Notes under the pieces: generated by a model
The model's database searches: none
Seen by the model: only the letters and a program-made list of their open reading frames with translations
What the model was told of the DNA's origin: nothing
From: Haplomitrium mnioides
Taxonomy: Eukaryota; Marchantiophyta; Haplomitriopsida; Calobryales
Length of the DNA stretch: 21,291 bases
Direction of reading: 5' to 3'
Assembly (NCBI GenBank): GCA_049999725.1
Contig: JBNGIS010019868.1
Location: 1-21,291, forward strand
Shown here: positions 9,002-19,100 of the stretch, in pieces
Layout: every line of letters begins with the position of its first letter
Position numbering within the stretch: the first letter of the stretch is position 1
Made by a program: the position numbers and the translations under genes

Positions 9002-11681
9002 AAGTCCAAAAGCCACAATAATTGTTAAGGCAGCTGATATAACAGTCAAAGCCAGCTTCCTGCAAAGTACAGTAACAGCGTTGTCGATTATTCCAAGCAT
9101 CTTCATTTCAAAAAATAGACTACAAAACTGAAAATTGAGAAATAGATAGTTGTTCCAGCAACTAGCTCTTCCCCTACAGGTCATTTTGCAATCTTCTGTG
9201 TCTTACTGGATCCAAGTATCAACAAGATACATATGAAATAAGAGATGACACATGAGAGAAGGATAAATGTTGGGGTGCCTGCAGCATTGAAAGTAAGGGA
9301 CATCACAATATAAAGATGACTTTGTCTCACTGGACCTACAAGTACTTACACATTGTCAAAGATTCTGTAGACTCGATCCTTATTCTTTTTCACTTTTCTT
9401 TGGAGACTGTTGAAGACGATACCAAGGTTAACACATGCCTGAAGAAACTGCTGAGAACTGCCTTGGTGGCTAATAGGAAACATAGAAGCAACTTGAACTA
9501 ATTGCACAGCACTGTTGATCTCTTGCTGCACATCATCAGCAGCTGTTAAGAAAGTCGTGGCTGTACCCCTCAACTGCTGTCCGAGTTTGGCATTTCCGCA
9601 GTAAACGATCACAGCACTTATTCTGCAACAGAATATTGATTTTAACATTTCGAGTTTTCTGCACTGTAGACTCGAAAGAATCAGTCAATTAAAATGAACA
9701 ATATTTTTGCTCGATTCTTTCCAAACTAGAGTAGAGATTTATTTTGTTCAAGTGTGGGAGATCATCGAGGAAATTCTCAGACTGACATGGCAATGGTGCT
9801 GAATTGGCTGATGAGAAATAACGGCATATGTTTCTGCATTCCTCGAACCCAAGGCACTCCCTCTTTAAAGCCTTGTGTCTTGCAACCGAAGCCGAACATG
9901 ACAGCCATGCTCAAGACAAAGGATATTAAACCCATCGCATATCCCCAAATTCCTGTATAGCTGACAGACTGGTTTCATCCAAACATGCACTGAGTTACAT
10001 GTCAGAGACACAACAAAAGGCACCATGTTTTAAAGCTTTCTAACATCGGAGACTAGCACAAAATTATCTCTAATCAGGTGGTGAACTTGCAGGAATCTGA
10101 GCCCAAACTGTCTTCTTACTAGGTACAAAAAATGCATAATCAACACGAGTCTTGTACCGTTCAGGCATAGTTCATAACAGCAGAACAGTGCTTAGAGAAA
10201 GCGAGTGTGGGAGTTTTCTTGTTGAGTTGCTCCATTATTTTTATGCTTTTCATGCTCTGCTGTGGTCTGGGTTGCGATGAAAGTTTTTTTTAACAAGAGA
10301 CTGGGGGTTCAGATTTCGCCTCAGCTCTGCGAAAATGTTCAAAATAGCCCACTGCTCTACTTATATCTCACAATAAACTCGATTTGGTAAAAGATTACTA
10401 CTAAGGGATGTGATTAATACACTGTGGGCACAAATGAATCAGTTATCAAGTAATCAAGTTATGCAACAGCCCTTAATAAGTAGATAACGTGAATACTTGG
10501 TCAGGCCAGGATCCCCCGACAACTTCTTGTGATAGTAATGTTGGGCCTTAACCGAACAGTCTGTTTTGTTGCCAGGGAAGAGAACTTGACTGAAGTCCCA
10601 ACCTTCCCAAAGTAGGTAAATCCACGGTATTAATAATATATAGTCCCAGGAAAGAACACTTAGGCACCGACTTCAAAAACAAAATAAGCAACACTTTGTG
10701 TGGTATACCCTGCTAGGAAAGCCAAGAAAGAGTGTGAAAATAGTCACTCTCCCTGAAATTGTAGCACAGACCAGAATGCTAAGCTTCCTGTAGCAACACA
10801 CTCCAGGTTTTGAGAGTTTCCAATCAATTTTATATTTCATAACTCTTAAAAGGTACGCGACGCAAATGTTACAAGTCATGAGTAACTCGGAAACTGCCGT
10901 GAAACAAAACCAAAATAAACTCTGGTGCAGGCTGAGAAAGAGATCAATGGTGACATTAATCTTACAAGTTTGGCAATGCTTGTAAGTCTCGCTAATGGAT
11001 CACTTTCAGGGTTACAAAGACAAGGTAAGTTTCCCGAGTTCCCTCACAAAGAGACCAATAAAATTGAAGTCAGCTGAACCCAAGCAATCTTAGATTCTAT
11101 GTAATGAACAAAACCACATGTGACTTACACTCCAGTAGTGTTTGTCTGTAACATTGAATCCACCATTGTATGTTTTGAATCCATTTATAGGATCTTTTCG
11201 GGGTATAGTCCCTGTGAGCCTGAAGTTCATGCCCAGCTCCACATTTTGGTGAATGGAATTCTGCACAAAGAAGGTGACAAACTACCAGAACCTCATATGA
11301 GTGACACCAAATCTTATTCTTATTGCTCAAGTGTTTGTACTAATGAGATTATGTAGAGTCTAGCTACTAATACAAACTTGCATGAAAGGGATGTAATGTA
11401 GATTGGACCTGGTTCAACTCCAATGGTGCCCATATCTGAGATGACCTTTGTTGATATCCTCTGATTGGTAAGTATGAAAGGCTACTGGAGTCACACTTTG
11501 CACAATTGTGAGACCCAGTGTTGGAAGTGAGATTGACATAATTGAGTGGTTGATCAGCAGCAGAAGCTTGTGCTTGTCCAACATCAACATAGCAACTATG
11601 AATGAAGAAAGAACAAAAGACGAGTAGCAGCAATCTCTTCCACCACTTCTTCGTTTTTGCTTTAGAAAGTGCCATAGCCAT
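7135..11681 (-). CDS. Eight-exon gene for a five-helix membrane protein with signal peptide (At2g12400/At2g25270-like family)
   Basis: Exons inferred from GT-AG borders and phase: 11409-11681, 11129-11260, 9787-9968, 9350-9622, 9001-9059, 8294-8384, 7753-8074 and 7135-7539. They join to 1,737 nt, 578 residues plus stop, with every phase consistent. Residues 1-39 form a signal peptide (KKWWKRLLLLVFCSFF, cleavage perhaps after AQA). RKDPINGFKTYNGGFNVTDK and KHYW at the exon 2 end are the family signature as I recall it. Predicted helices lie at about 141-162, 184-204, 289-308, 315-335 and 517-543. Non-helical segments carry N-glycosylation sequons (NLT, NVT, NST, NAS, NDS, NFS) and paired cysteines (VANDAC, YLPC, RVCDPY, SVCSPG, FRCSDDNLTYC, ITC, HHC). 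The family is uncharacterised; the layout recalls animal Tweety/prominin proteins in topology only. ATG 11681 is chosen because the frame upstream has only a GTG; ATG 11675 is an alternative. Weakest borders: donor CAG|GTCC (exon 1) and acceptor TTGAG|TA (exon 6). Confidence 0.88.
8234..8276 (+). other. G-rich tract with G-quadruplex potential in intron 6
   Basis: On the plus strand six runs of three or more G (6, 7, 4, 3, 5 and 4 G) fall within 43 bp, separated by short loops. The host gene is on the minus strand, so the G-rich strand is the template and the pre-mRNA carries a C-rich tract about 18 nt inside the donor of intron 6 (8075-8293). It fits the usual four-run quadruplex pattern; formation is untested. 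Confidence 0.75.
8961..8999. repeat. (GA/CT)n microsatellite at the 5' end of intron 5
   Basis: A dinucleotide run of about 39 bp. In the sense (minus) strand it reads as TC repeats that begin immediately after the exon 5 end at 9001, so the intron's first bases, GTCTCT, are the start of the repeat. Reading through would encode a Leu-Ser run, which explains the spurious open frames on both strands here. Confidence 0.93.
9969..11128 (-). other. Intron 2 of the membrane protein gene (about 1.16 kb)
   Basis: The largest intron of the gene, bounded by donor GTAAGT (after TGGAGT, 11128) and acceptor ACCAG (before 9968). No transposon termini, tandem repeat or nested gene was seen. The small minus-strand open frame at 10673-10879 has no recognisable features. 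Confidence 0.75.
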
Positions 11682-12703
11682 CACCACAAGTTTCTTCACC
11701 GACTTCTTCTAATACAAGTGCCCTATGATTTTGATAAAAGAAGTGAAGTATTGCAACTATTACGAACAAAATAACTTGATTTGAAAACATATCATAAATT
11801 TCACAAAACTAGGGTAAACTATTATTACTTAAACCCAAAGCTAAGTGTCTATCAAAATTAACTTCTTTAAATAAGCCTCTCTTGTAGTTTCTCTCTTGCT
11901 TAATTTGTTCACTGAAATTGAACTTTGAAATTATTTCTTGTAACTTGTTAAAGTAAAATTTACTTCGAAATCGTGTTTGATATTTGAAAGACAACTAAAA
12001 ATGCAATAGTTAAAAATATCTTTTTTTTACCAAATGATTTAACTTCTAGAACATGCATATGTGGCAATTTGAGTTTGGGAGATTTGTATATAAATTGAAA
12101 TGATCATCTAAAATCATGTACAAATGATAGATATCATTTAACTATTTAAAAATATGTTGAAGTTATCCTTGAGCTCTTACTAATCGAGATGTTAGGAGCT
12201 CTAACATTAATTTTAAAAGTTGAATGCTTTGATTTTAGTAATACTTTATATCACTAATCAAAGCTTGTAACTACTTATCAATAAATAAGATTAATTAAAA
12301 CTTTAAAAAGCTATATTACATTACAAACAAAATTAAAAATAAAGAGCACTCCTTTTTTTTAACACATTAGAAAATTAGAAGTAAATTGCACGGTTATTTT
12401 TAGCCCTTTGGATTGGATTAAAGTCGGTATTAAATTCCAAACAAAATAAACTCTTGTAGATAAAACTAATCCACAGCAAAACAAAAGAATTAAGATAATG
12501 ATATGTGGTTAATTGACCTGCGAAAACATGGTTGGGAATGGTAATTAGTCCCACTAATCCAACCCTCGGAATCTGTGAACAAATGCTCGCTGGCTGGACA
12601 GTTGGTGGTCAAAGAAGGGACTCTCGTGTTTCTCGTGTTTACCAACCATGACACATCTATCTGGACTTGCTTCACGCTCAGTCATCGTGAAAATTGGGAA
12701 ATT
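11682..12703. other. AT-rich intergenic region: promoter side of the membrane protein gene, 3' side of the DUF167 gene
   Basis: Both neighbours are on the minus strand, so this 1.0-kb block should hold the 5' untranslated region and promoter of the gene ending at 7135 and the 3' untranslated region of the gene ending at 12704. It is strongly AT-rich, especially 11,710-12,480. No regulatory motif, RNA gene or coding sequence could be supported. Confidence 0.55.
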
Positions 12704-13590
12704 TCAGTGTCTTTGAGAGGCTTTAAGAGCTCCATAAACGAACTCAATCGATAAACCTTGAACAATGACTAACTTCTCCCTTGATCGCGATCCTGCTCCC
12801 AAAGATATGTCTCTTCTTTTCACCCCCAGAACCTGTGTCATTTCCGAGATCAGTAAGCTTTTGTGCACAAGAGTAACATTCGCATTGCAAATTCTCGCCA
12901 ACACGAACAAGAATACTACCTCTGAAAGGAAAACGAGCAGAGCCTCATTGGCCTCACCCTCCCTTGCAGGAGCGTTGATTTGAATCCCTACGGAATCCTC
13001 GCCTACATCTATACTCAAAACATACCAAGGAAGATGTCAAGTGAGGGCTTGGGGATTGACATCATAATACCTCCAGTCAAGGAACATCAACTGTGTTTTT
13101 CGTAATCAATGACGGATTCAGTAAATGACAGTTGGGAATAACTAGTGATGCTTGAAGTTTTAGAGCCAGGCTTCGCGTGCACAGATATGGTGACGCTGGA
13201 GTCATGCCTACGCCTACACAAACGCTCAGATAAAAGTTGTTGACAACACAGATTAAACCACATCAAGTAATTCGGAACTCAACCAATTAAACATCCTGAG
13301 ATATCAACGAAAGATTGCGCGCCGATTCAAAGAAGCTGCAAAACACGGACGAAGTCGAGCTCAATCAAGTTCGTCCGGAAAAAGGAAGAAAACCTGACGC
13401 AAGGAGGAAACAACGTTTCACTTCCACCGGCTGCTGATTGCTGGGAACTTGACAGTGGAGATTGTTTGCTTTCTCTCGGCATCTTTTGAGATCGTTTTGC
13501 GTCATGCGCACTACATCTTACACCAACAGCCTGTAGAAACAACCGGGGTGACTTCAGGTGTGTAGCCTTTGCGAGTGTACTTTTCAACAT
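12704..13590 (-). CDS. DUF167/UPF0235 (YggU-like) conserved small protein, four exons
   Basis: Exons 13394-13590, 13143-13207, 12920-13008 and 12704-12832 join in phase to 159 residues plus stop. Residues 71-82 read VTISVHAKPGSK, 97-108 IQ.NAPAREGEAN and about 118-138 VLGVKRRDISLGAGSRSREK: the K-P-G, A-P-x-x-G-x-A-N and G-x-x-S-R-x-K motifs of the DUF167 family (bacterial YggU, human C15orf40, plant homologues). The biochemical function is unknown. Residues 1-36 (MLKSTLAKATHLKSPRLFLQ and on) are basic and lack acidic residues until D30, like a mitochondrial presequence. An internal ATG at 13482 (MPRESK, residue 37) would give 123 residues, close to the length I recall for homologues without presequence. 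The frame continues upstream of ATG 13590 without another ATG. Donors are CAG|GTTTTC, ACTA|GTTATT and GAG|GTAGTA; acceptors GCGTAG, TATAG and ACACAG. Confidence 0.9.
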
Positions 13591-14315
13591 TGCTATTAGT
13601 ACTAGGTTTGTTTTGTTTTTCAATTTCGACTAGGAAAGAATCTCAAATAACCAGACCCCCGTTTTCCCGAAAGAAAGATGCACGAGAATTTGTCCTAACA
13701 GCACTCGCAAAAACCACGCACCTAAAGTCCCCCGGTTGTTTCTGAAGGCTTTGCACGATTTGACCGTCTATACTGAATGCACGTTGCAATTGGTATACAA
13801 ATTAAATACCTTCACAACAATAACAATGTTCATCAATGCTCCTCATGGATTGGAAACGGGTCAAAGACTTTGTTGCGTAGGTACATTTATGGGTTCCACT
13901 TGCTTACGATTCTTACTAGAGAAAGAAGATTCGATGGAGGCTTGTGGGCCCACCAATTATCATTAGCCCACGAATTTGGAAGGGATCCCAAATGCTCTAC
14001 CTATCCACATGCACCGCTCAGAAGATATTGTAACCAACCTTTTGTTTCAGTTCACGTGTGGGGCCTGGTGCTGGCAACAAACGGTCGCAGTGAAGGAATA
14101 GCACAAAGACGCGAATGGGAGCTACGACGTCGATGTTACGAGCCTTCTCCCCACGAAAGCGTTAGTATGACAAAGTCGTCAGCCGCGTATTGCTAAAGAA
14201 AATCCTCAGACTGTAAAATCCGTGACAAGCCCCACGGCGACAGCTAATTTATTTACAACCCCTACGAAGAAGTAATTTCCAACTATTGGAATTTAAGGGC
14301 AAACACATGAATTTC
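13591..14315. other. Intergenic region: promoter side of the DUF167 gene and 3' side of the AIG2-like gene
   Basis: It separates two minus-strand genes. Plus-strand open frames at 13736-13966 and 13777-14196 overlap, have no family motif and lie where untranslated sequence is expected, so they are not called. A candidate poly(A) signal for the upstream gene sits at 14248-14253. Confidence 0.5.
14248..14253 (-). terminator. Candidate poly(A) signal AATAAA of the AIG2-like gene
   Basis: Minus-strand AATAAA (context TTGTAAATAAATTAGC) about 63 nt beyond the stop codon at 14316-14318. Spacing and sequence fit a near-upstream element, but plant signals are degenerate. Confidence 0.5.
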
Positions 14316-15029
14316 TCAATTGCGCTGAAGAGTAGCCAGCTTCTGGTGTTCTATCCATTCATAGACATGCTCCAGGAAAGTACGATTTTGTGGACGCTCG
14401 TGCCTTCTTGTGTAGCTGGCTGCTTCTTCCTCAGTGTAAGCCTCGATGCAAGGAGCAAGGCAGAGACCAGAGGAGTAATGAGAAGCAGCAAAATAAGCTT
14501 CGGCATGAATCTCGATCGATTTGTTTTCTCCATCTCGTGACTGTTGACTACTGAAAGAGGGCTCAAGTTGCAAATTTGTAAGCACGATTGGACATCGCAT
14601 GTAGTGCCCCTTCGAAGTTCCCTCCAGTTCGTCGACAAGCTCAAGAGCGTGCTTATCTAACTGGTAGACCTCGCCTTTCACATGATACCCGGTTCCGGGA
14701 GTATTCACTAGAAACGGTACTTGAAAAGGTCCACAAACCAACGGATAAGCGTGCTTAGTGTCTGCTGTTCCCATCAAACGCGCATGTTTTGCAGCTATTT
14801 GCTCTTGTATCAACCAGCTGTTCCCGAAACCGCGCTTCAACGTTCCATACACAAACGCAATCGAGTACGGAGGTGCTAAAGCTCTACTTGAATCTTCAAT
14901 AATGACCTCTCCAGAAGACTTTGCGCTTGACGGAGACATCGAAGCAGCATGATCTTTGAGGATAGCAGTCACAGTCGCCGACGGCCGCCACTTGATTTGG
15001 AACTGACGATTAGCTGAGGCAACCAACAT
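14316..15029 (-). CDS. Gamma-glutamylcyclotransferase / AIG2-like protein, single exon
   Basis: A 237-residue protein of the GGCT (AIG2-like) fold; family members release 5-oxoproline from gamma-glutamyl substrates such as gamma-glutamylamines or glutathione-derived peptides. The substrate here is not determined. The substrate-loop motif FVYGTLKRGFGN starts at residue 59. YPLVCGPFQVPFLVN (95-109) and GTGYHVKGEVYQLD (112-125) follow. The catalytic glutamate is in VDELEGTSKGHYMR (132-145), probably E136. The tail holds EAYFAASHY, then AYTEEEAASYTRRHERPQN. This order matches the plant protein I recall as At3g02910. Residues 1-55 precede the domain and are Ser/Ala-rich with several basic residues, possibly an organelle transit peptide; an internal ATG at residue 31 (14939) could give a form without it. 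There is no intron. It reads toward the DUF167 gene, 725 bp away. Confidence 0.93.
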   Translation of the reverse strand: MLVASANRQFQIKWRPSATVTAILKDHAASMSPSSAKSSGEVIIEDSSRALAPPYSIAFVYGTLKRGFGNSWLIQEQIAAKHARLMGTADTKHAYPLVCGPFQVPFLVNTPGTGYHVKGEVYQLDKHALELVDELEGTSKGHYMRCPIVLTNLQLEPSFSSQQSRDGENKSIEIHAEAYFAASHYSSGLCLAPCIEAYTEEEAASYTRRHERPQNRTFLEHVYEWIEHQKLATLQRN

Positions 15030-15645
15030 GTTTCTTCCAAGCGACTTCCAAGCGACTCAGATTCTGATTCAATTACAGACGGCCCGACTCTAAAGCCTTC
15101 AAACACAACTCGCTTCGAGTAACACCCGCATCATCTGCGCCAAAAGCAAATTGCCGTGATTAAAACACGAGTCACTCACAGAAAGATTCTCACATCACAA
15201 TTCTGAAACGCTTTTCATCACAGGGACGCGCAGGCGCATACGCAGAACGAGTGTCCACTCCTCTCCTAACCTCCTCTCGCCATTCATATCTGCACCTCAC
15301 CTCTGCTTTATGTTGCACAGAATGCCCGTCATTACCCGAGGCAGGCTTGGCCCACACTTGTCCAATAGACGACTTTCTGGTCAATGGGAAAGGCAGGTTC
15401 AAAAACCGCCCTGGTATTTCCAATTCATCAAAGCCTAAACTTGCTGGTTTTGTGAGTGGATACTAAGAGGAATTGCCTCTCAAAAATCAAAGTAGACTAC
15501 TAGTAGTAGTAGTTAGTTACACAAGTATAAAATGTGGATAGCAGTCACTCTTCTATTCTTTTTCAAAATTTAGATAAACCATATAAGAGTAAAAAGGAGA
15601 TGGCAGTAATTTTCAACTTAGTCAAAGAAAAGAAACTTGCGAGAG
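15030..15645. other. 5' flank of the AIG2-like gene, abutting the satellite
   Basis: It holds the presumed promoter and leader of the gene starting at 15029. The minus-strand open frame at 15190-15423 has no family motif. A short TAG/TAC trinucleotide run lies near 15497-15515. Composition changes from mixed to A-rich after about 15480, ending at the first degenerate satellite unit near 15646. Confidence 0.5.
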
Positions 15646-16054
15646 AAGTAGTTTTGATGATACCAATTATGTAAAAAAAACTCAAAGTAGTTTCGGTAAC
15701 ATCAATTATGTAAAAGAACTCAAAGTAGTTTCGGTAATATCAATTATGTAAAAGAACTCAAAGTAGTTTCGGTAATAACAATTATGTGAAAGAACTCAAA
15801 GTAGTTTCGGTAATATCAATTATGTGAAAGAACTCAAAGAAAAACTCAAAGTAGTTTCGATAATATCAATTATATAAAAGAACTCAAAGTAGCTTCGGTA
15901 ATATCAATTATGTAAAACAACTCAAAGTAGTTTCGATAATATCAATTATGTCAAAGAACTCAAAGACAAACTCAAAGTAGTTTCGGTAATATCAATTATG
16001 TAAAAGAACTCAAAGTAGTTTCGGTAATAACAATTATGTGAAAGAACTCAAAGT

Positions 16055-16154
16055 NNNNNNNNNNNNNNNNNNNNNNNNNNNNNNNNNNNNNNNNNNNNNN
16101 NNNNNNNNNNNNNNNNNNNNNNNNNNNNNNNNNNNNNNNNNNNNNNNNNNNNNN
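16055..16154. other. Assembly gap (100 N) in the satellite
   Basis: Exactly 100 N between satellite units; the missing length is unknown and could be far larger. Confidence 0.99.
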
Positions 16155-19100
16155 AACTCAAAGTAGCTTCGGTAATATCAATTATGTAAAACAACTCAAA
16201 GTAGTTTCGGTAATATCAATTATATAAAAGAACTCAAAGTAGCTTCGGCAATATCAATGATATAAAAGCACTCAAAGTAGTTTCGGTAATAACAATTATG
16301 TGAAAGAACTCAAAGTAGTTTCGAAAATATCAATTATGTGAAAGAACTCAAAGACAAACTCAAAGTAGTTTCGATAATATCAATTATGTGAAAGAACTCA
16401 AAGACAAACTCAAAGTAGTTTCGATAAAATCAATTATGTGAAAGAACTCAAAGACAAACCCAAAGTAGTTTCGAAAACATCACTTATGTAAAAGAACTCA
16501 AAGTAGTTTCGGTAGTAACAATTATGTGAAAGAACTCAAAGTAATTTCGGCAATATCAATTATGTGAAAGAACTCAAACACAAACTCAAAGTAGTTTTTG
16601 AAATATCAATTATGTAAAAGAACTCAAAGTAGTGTCAATAATATGGATTATGTTAAAGAACTCAAAGACAAACTCAAAGTAGTTTCGGTAATATCAATTA
16701 TGTAAAAGAACTCAAAGTAGTTTTGGTAATATCAATTATGTGAAAGAACTCAAAGACAAACTCAATGTAGTTTCGGTAATATCAATTATATAAAAGAACT
16801 CAAAGAGGCTTCGGCAATATCAATTATGTAAAAGAACTCAAAGTAGTTTCGGTAATATCAATTATGTAAAAGAACTCAAAGTAGTTTCGGTAATAACAAT
16901 TATGTGAAAGAACTCAAAGTAGTTTCGAAAACATCAATTATGTGAAAGAACTCAAAGACAAACTCAAAGTAGTTTCGGTAATATCAATTACGTAAAAGAA
17001 CTCAAAGTAGTTTCGATAATATCAATTATGTGAAAGAACTCAAAGACAAACTCAAAGTAGTTTCAGTAATGTCAATTATGTAAAAGAACTCAAAGTAGCT
17101 TCGGTAATATCAATTATGTAAAGGAACTCAAAGTAGTTTCAGTAATATCAATTATGTGAAAGAACTCAAAGACAAACTCAAAGTAGTTTCGGTAAAATCA
17201 ATTATGTGAAAGAACTCAAAGACAAACTCAAAGTAGTTTCAGTAATGTCAATTATGTAAAAGAACTCAAAGTAGTTTCGGTAATGTCAATTATGTGAAAG
17301 AACTCAAAGACAAACTCAAAGTAGTTTCGAAAACATCACTTATGTAAAAGAACTCAAAGTAGTTTTGGTAGTAACAATTATGTGAAACAACTCAAAGTAG
17401 TTTCGGCAATATCAATTATGTGAAAGAACTCAAACACAAACTCAAAGTAGTTTTATAAATATCAATTATGTAAAACAACTCAAAGTAGTGTCGGTAATAT
17501 CGATTATGTTAAAGAACTCAAAGACAAACTCAAAGTAGTTTCGGTAATATCAATTATGTGAAAAAACTCAAAGTAGTTTCAGTAATATCAATTATATAAA
17601 AGAACTCAAAGACAAACTCAAAGTAGTTTCCGTAATATCAATTATGCGAAAGAACTCAAAGACAAACTCAAAGTAGTTTCGGTAATATCAATTATGTAAA
17701 CCAACTCAAAATAGTTTCGGTAAAAACAATTATGTGAAAGAACTCAAAGTAGTTTCTGTAATATCAATTATCTGAAAGAAATCAAACACAAACTCAAAGT
17801 AGTTTCAGTAACATGAATTATGTAAAAGAACTCAAAATAGCTTCCGTAATACCAATTATATGAAAGAACTCAAAGACAAACTCAAAGTAGTTTTAGTAAA
17901 ATCAATTATGTAAAAGAACTCAAAGTAGTTTTGGTAATATCAATTATGTTAAAGAACTCAAAGACAAACTCAAAGTAGTTTCAGTAATATCAACTATGTA
18001 AAAGAACTCAATGTAGTTTCAGCCATATCAATTTATGAAAGAACTCAAAGACAAACTCAAAGTAGTTTCGGTAATATCAATTATGCAAAAGAACTCAAAG
18101 ACAAACTCAAAGTAGATTTCGAAATATCAATTATGGAAAAGAACTCAAAGTAGTTTAGGTAATATCAATTTTATAAAAAAAACTCAACTACAAACTCAAA
18201 GTAGTTTCGGTAATATAAAGTATATAAAAGAACTCAACGTAGCTTCGGTAATATCAATTATATAAACAAACTCAAAGTAGCTTCGGTAATATCAACTATG
18301 TAAAAGAACTCAAAGTAGTTTCGGTAATATCAATCATGTAAAAGAACTCAAAGTAGTTTCCATAATATCAATTATGTGAAAGAACTCAAAGACAAACTTA
18401 AAGTAATTTCGGTAATATCAATTATATAAAAGAACTCAAAGTAGCTTCGGTAATATCAATTATGTAAAAGAAGTCAAAGTAGTTTCGGTAATAACAATTA
18501 CATGAAAGAATTCAAAGTAGTTTCAAAAATATCAACTATGTGAAAGAACTCAAAGACAAACTCAAAGTAGTTTTGGTAATATAAATTATGTAAAAGAACT
18601 CAAACTAGTTTCGGTAATATCAGTTATGTGAAAGAACTGAAAGACAAACTCAGAGTAGTTTCGGTAATATCAATTATGTGAAAAAACTCAAAGACAAACT
18701 CAAAGTAGTTTCCGTAATATCAATTATGCGAAAGAACTCAAAGACAAACTCAAAGTAGTTTCGGTAATATCAATTATGTAAAACAACTCAAAATAGTTTC
18801 GGTAAAAACAATTATGTGAAAGAACTCAAAGTAGTTTCCGTAATATCAATTATTTAAAAAAAAAATCAAACACAAACTCAAAGTAGTTTCGGTAATATGA
18901 ATTATAAAAAAGAACTCAAAATAGCTTCCGTAATACCAATTATATGAAAGAACTCAAAGACAAACTCAAAGTAGTTTAAGTAATATCAATTATATAAAAG
19001 AACTCAAAGTAGTTTCGGTAATATCAATTATGTTAAAGAACTCAAAGACAAACTCAAAGTGGTTTCAGTAATATCAACTATGTAAAAGAACTCAAAGTAG

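Noticed and set aside
8937-9131. Open frames reading Arg-Glu or Leu-Ser repeats
   Set aside because: These are artefacts of the GA/CT microsatellite; the real coding piece here is the 59-nt exon at 9001-9059.
10295-10330. Possible tRNA B-box ('gggggttcagattt')
   Set aside because: The match to the B-box consensus is poor and no cloverleaf stems or A-box were found at the expected spacing.
11682-11699. Longer start of the membrane protein gene at 11699
   Set aside because: The triplet at 11697-11699 reads GTG in the sense strand. The first ATG is at 11681, in a position that gives a good signal peptide.
13591-13623. Longer start of the DUF167 gene at 13623
   Set aside because: The triplet there is TTG, not ATG; ATG 13590 is the first in-frame start.
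13777-14196. Plus-strand open frame of 139 codons
   Set aside because: It has no recognisable motif, overlaps another frame and lies between two minus-strand genes where untranslated sequence is expected.
15190-15423. Minus-strand 77-codon frame upstream of the AIG2-like gene
   Set aside because: No motif was seen, and the AIG2-like gene is complete as a single exon starting at 15029, so an upstream coding exon is not needed.
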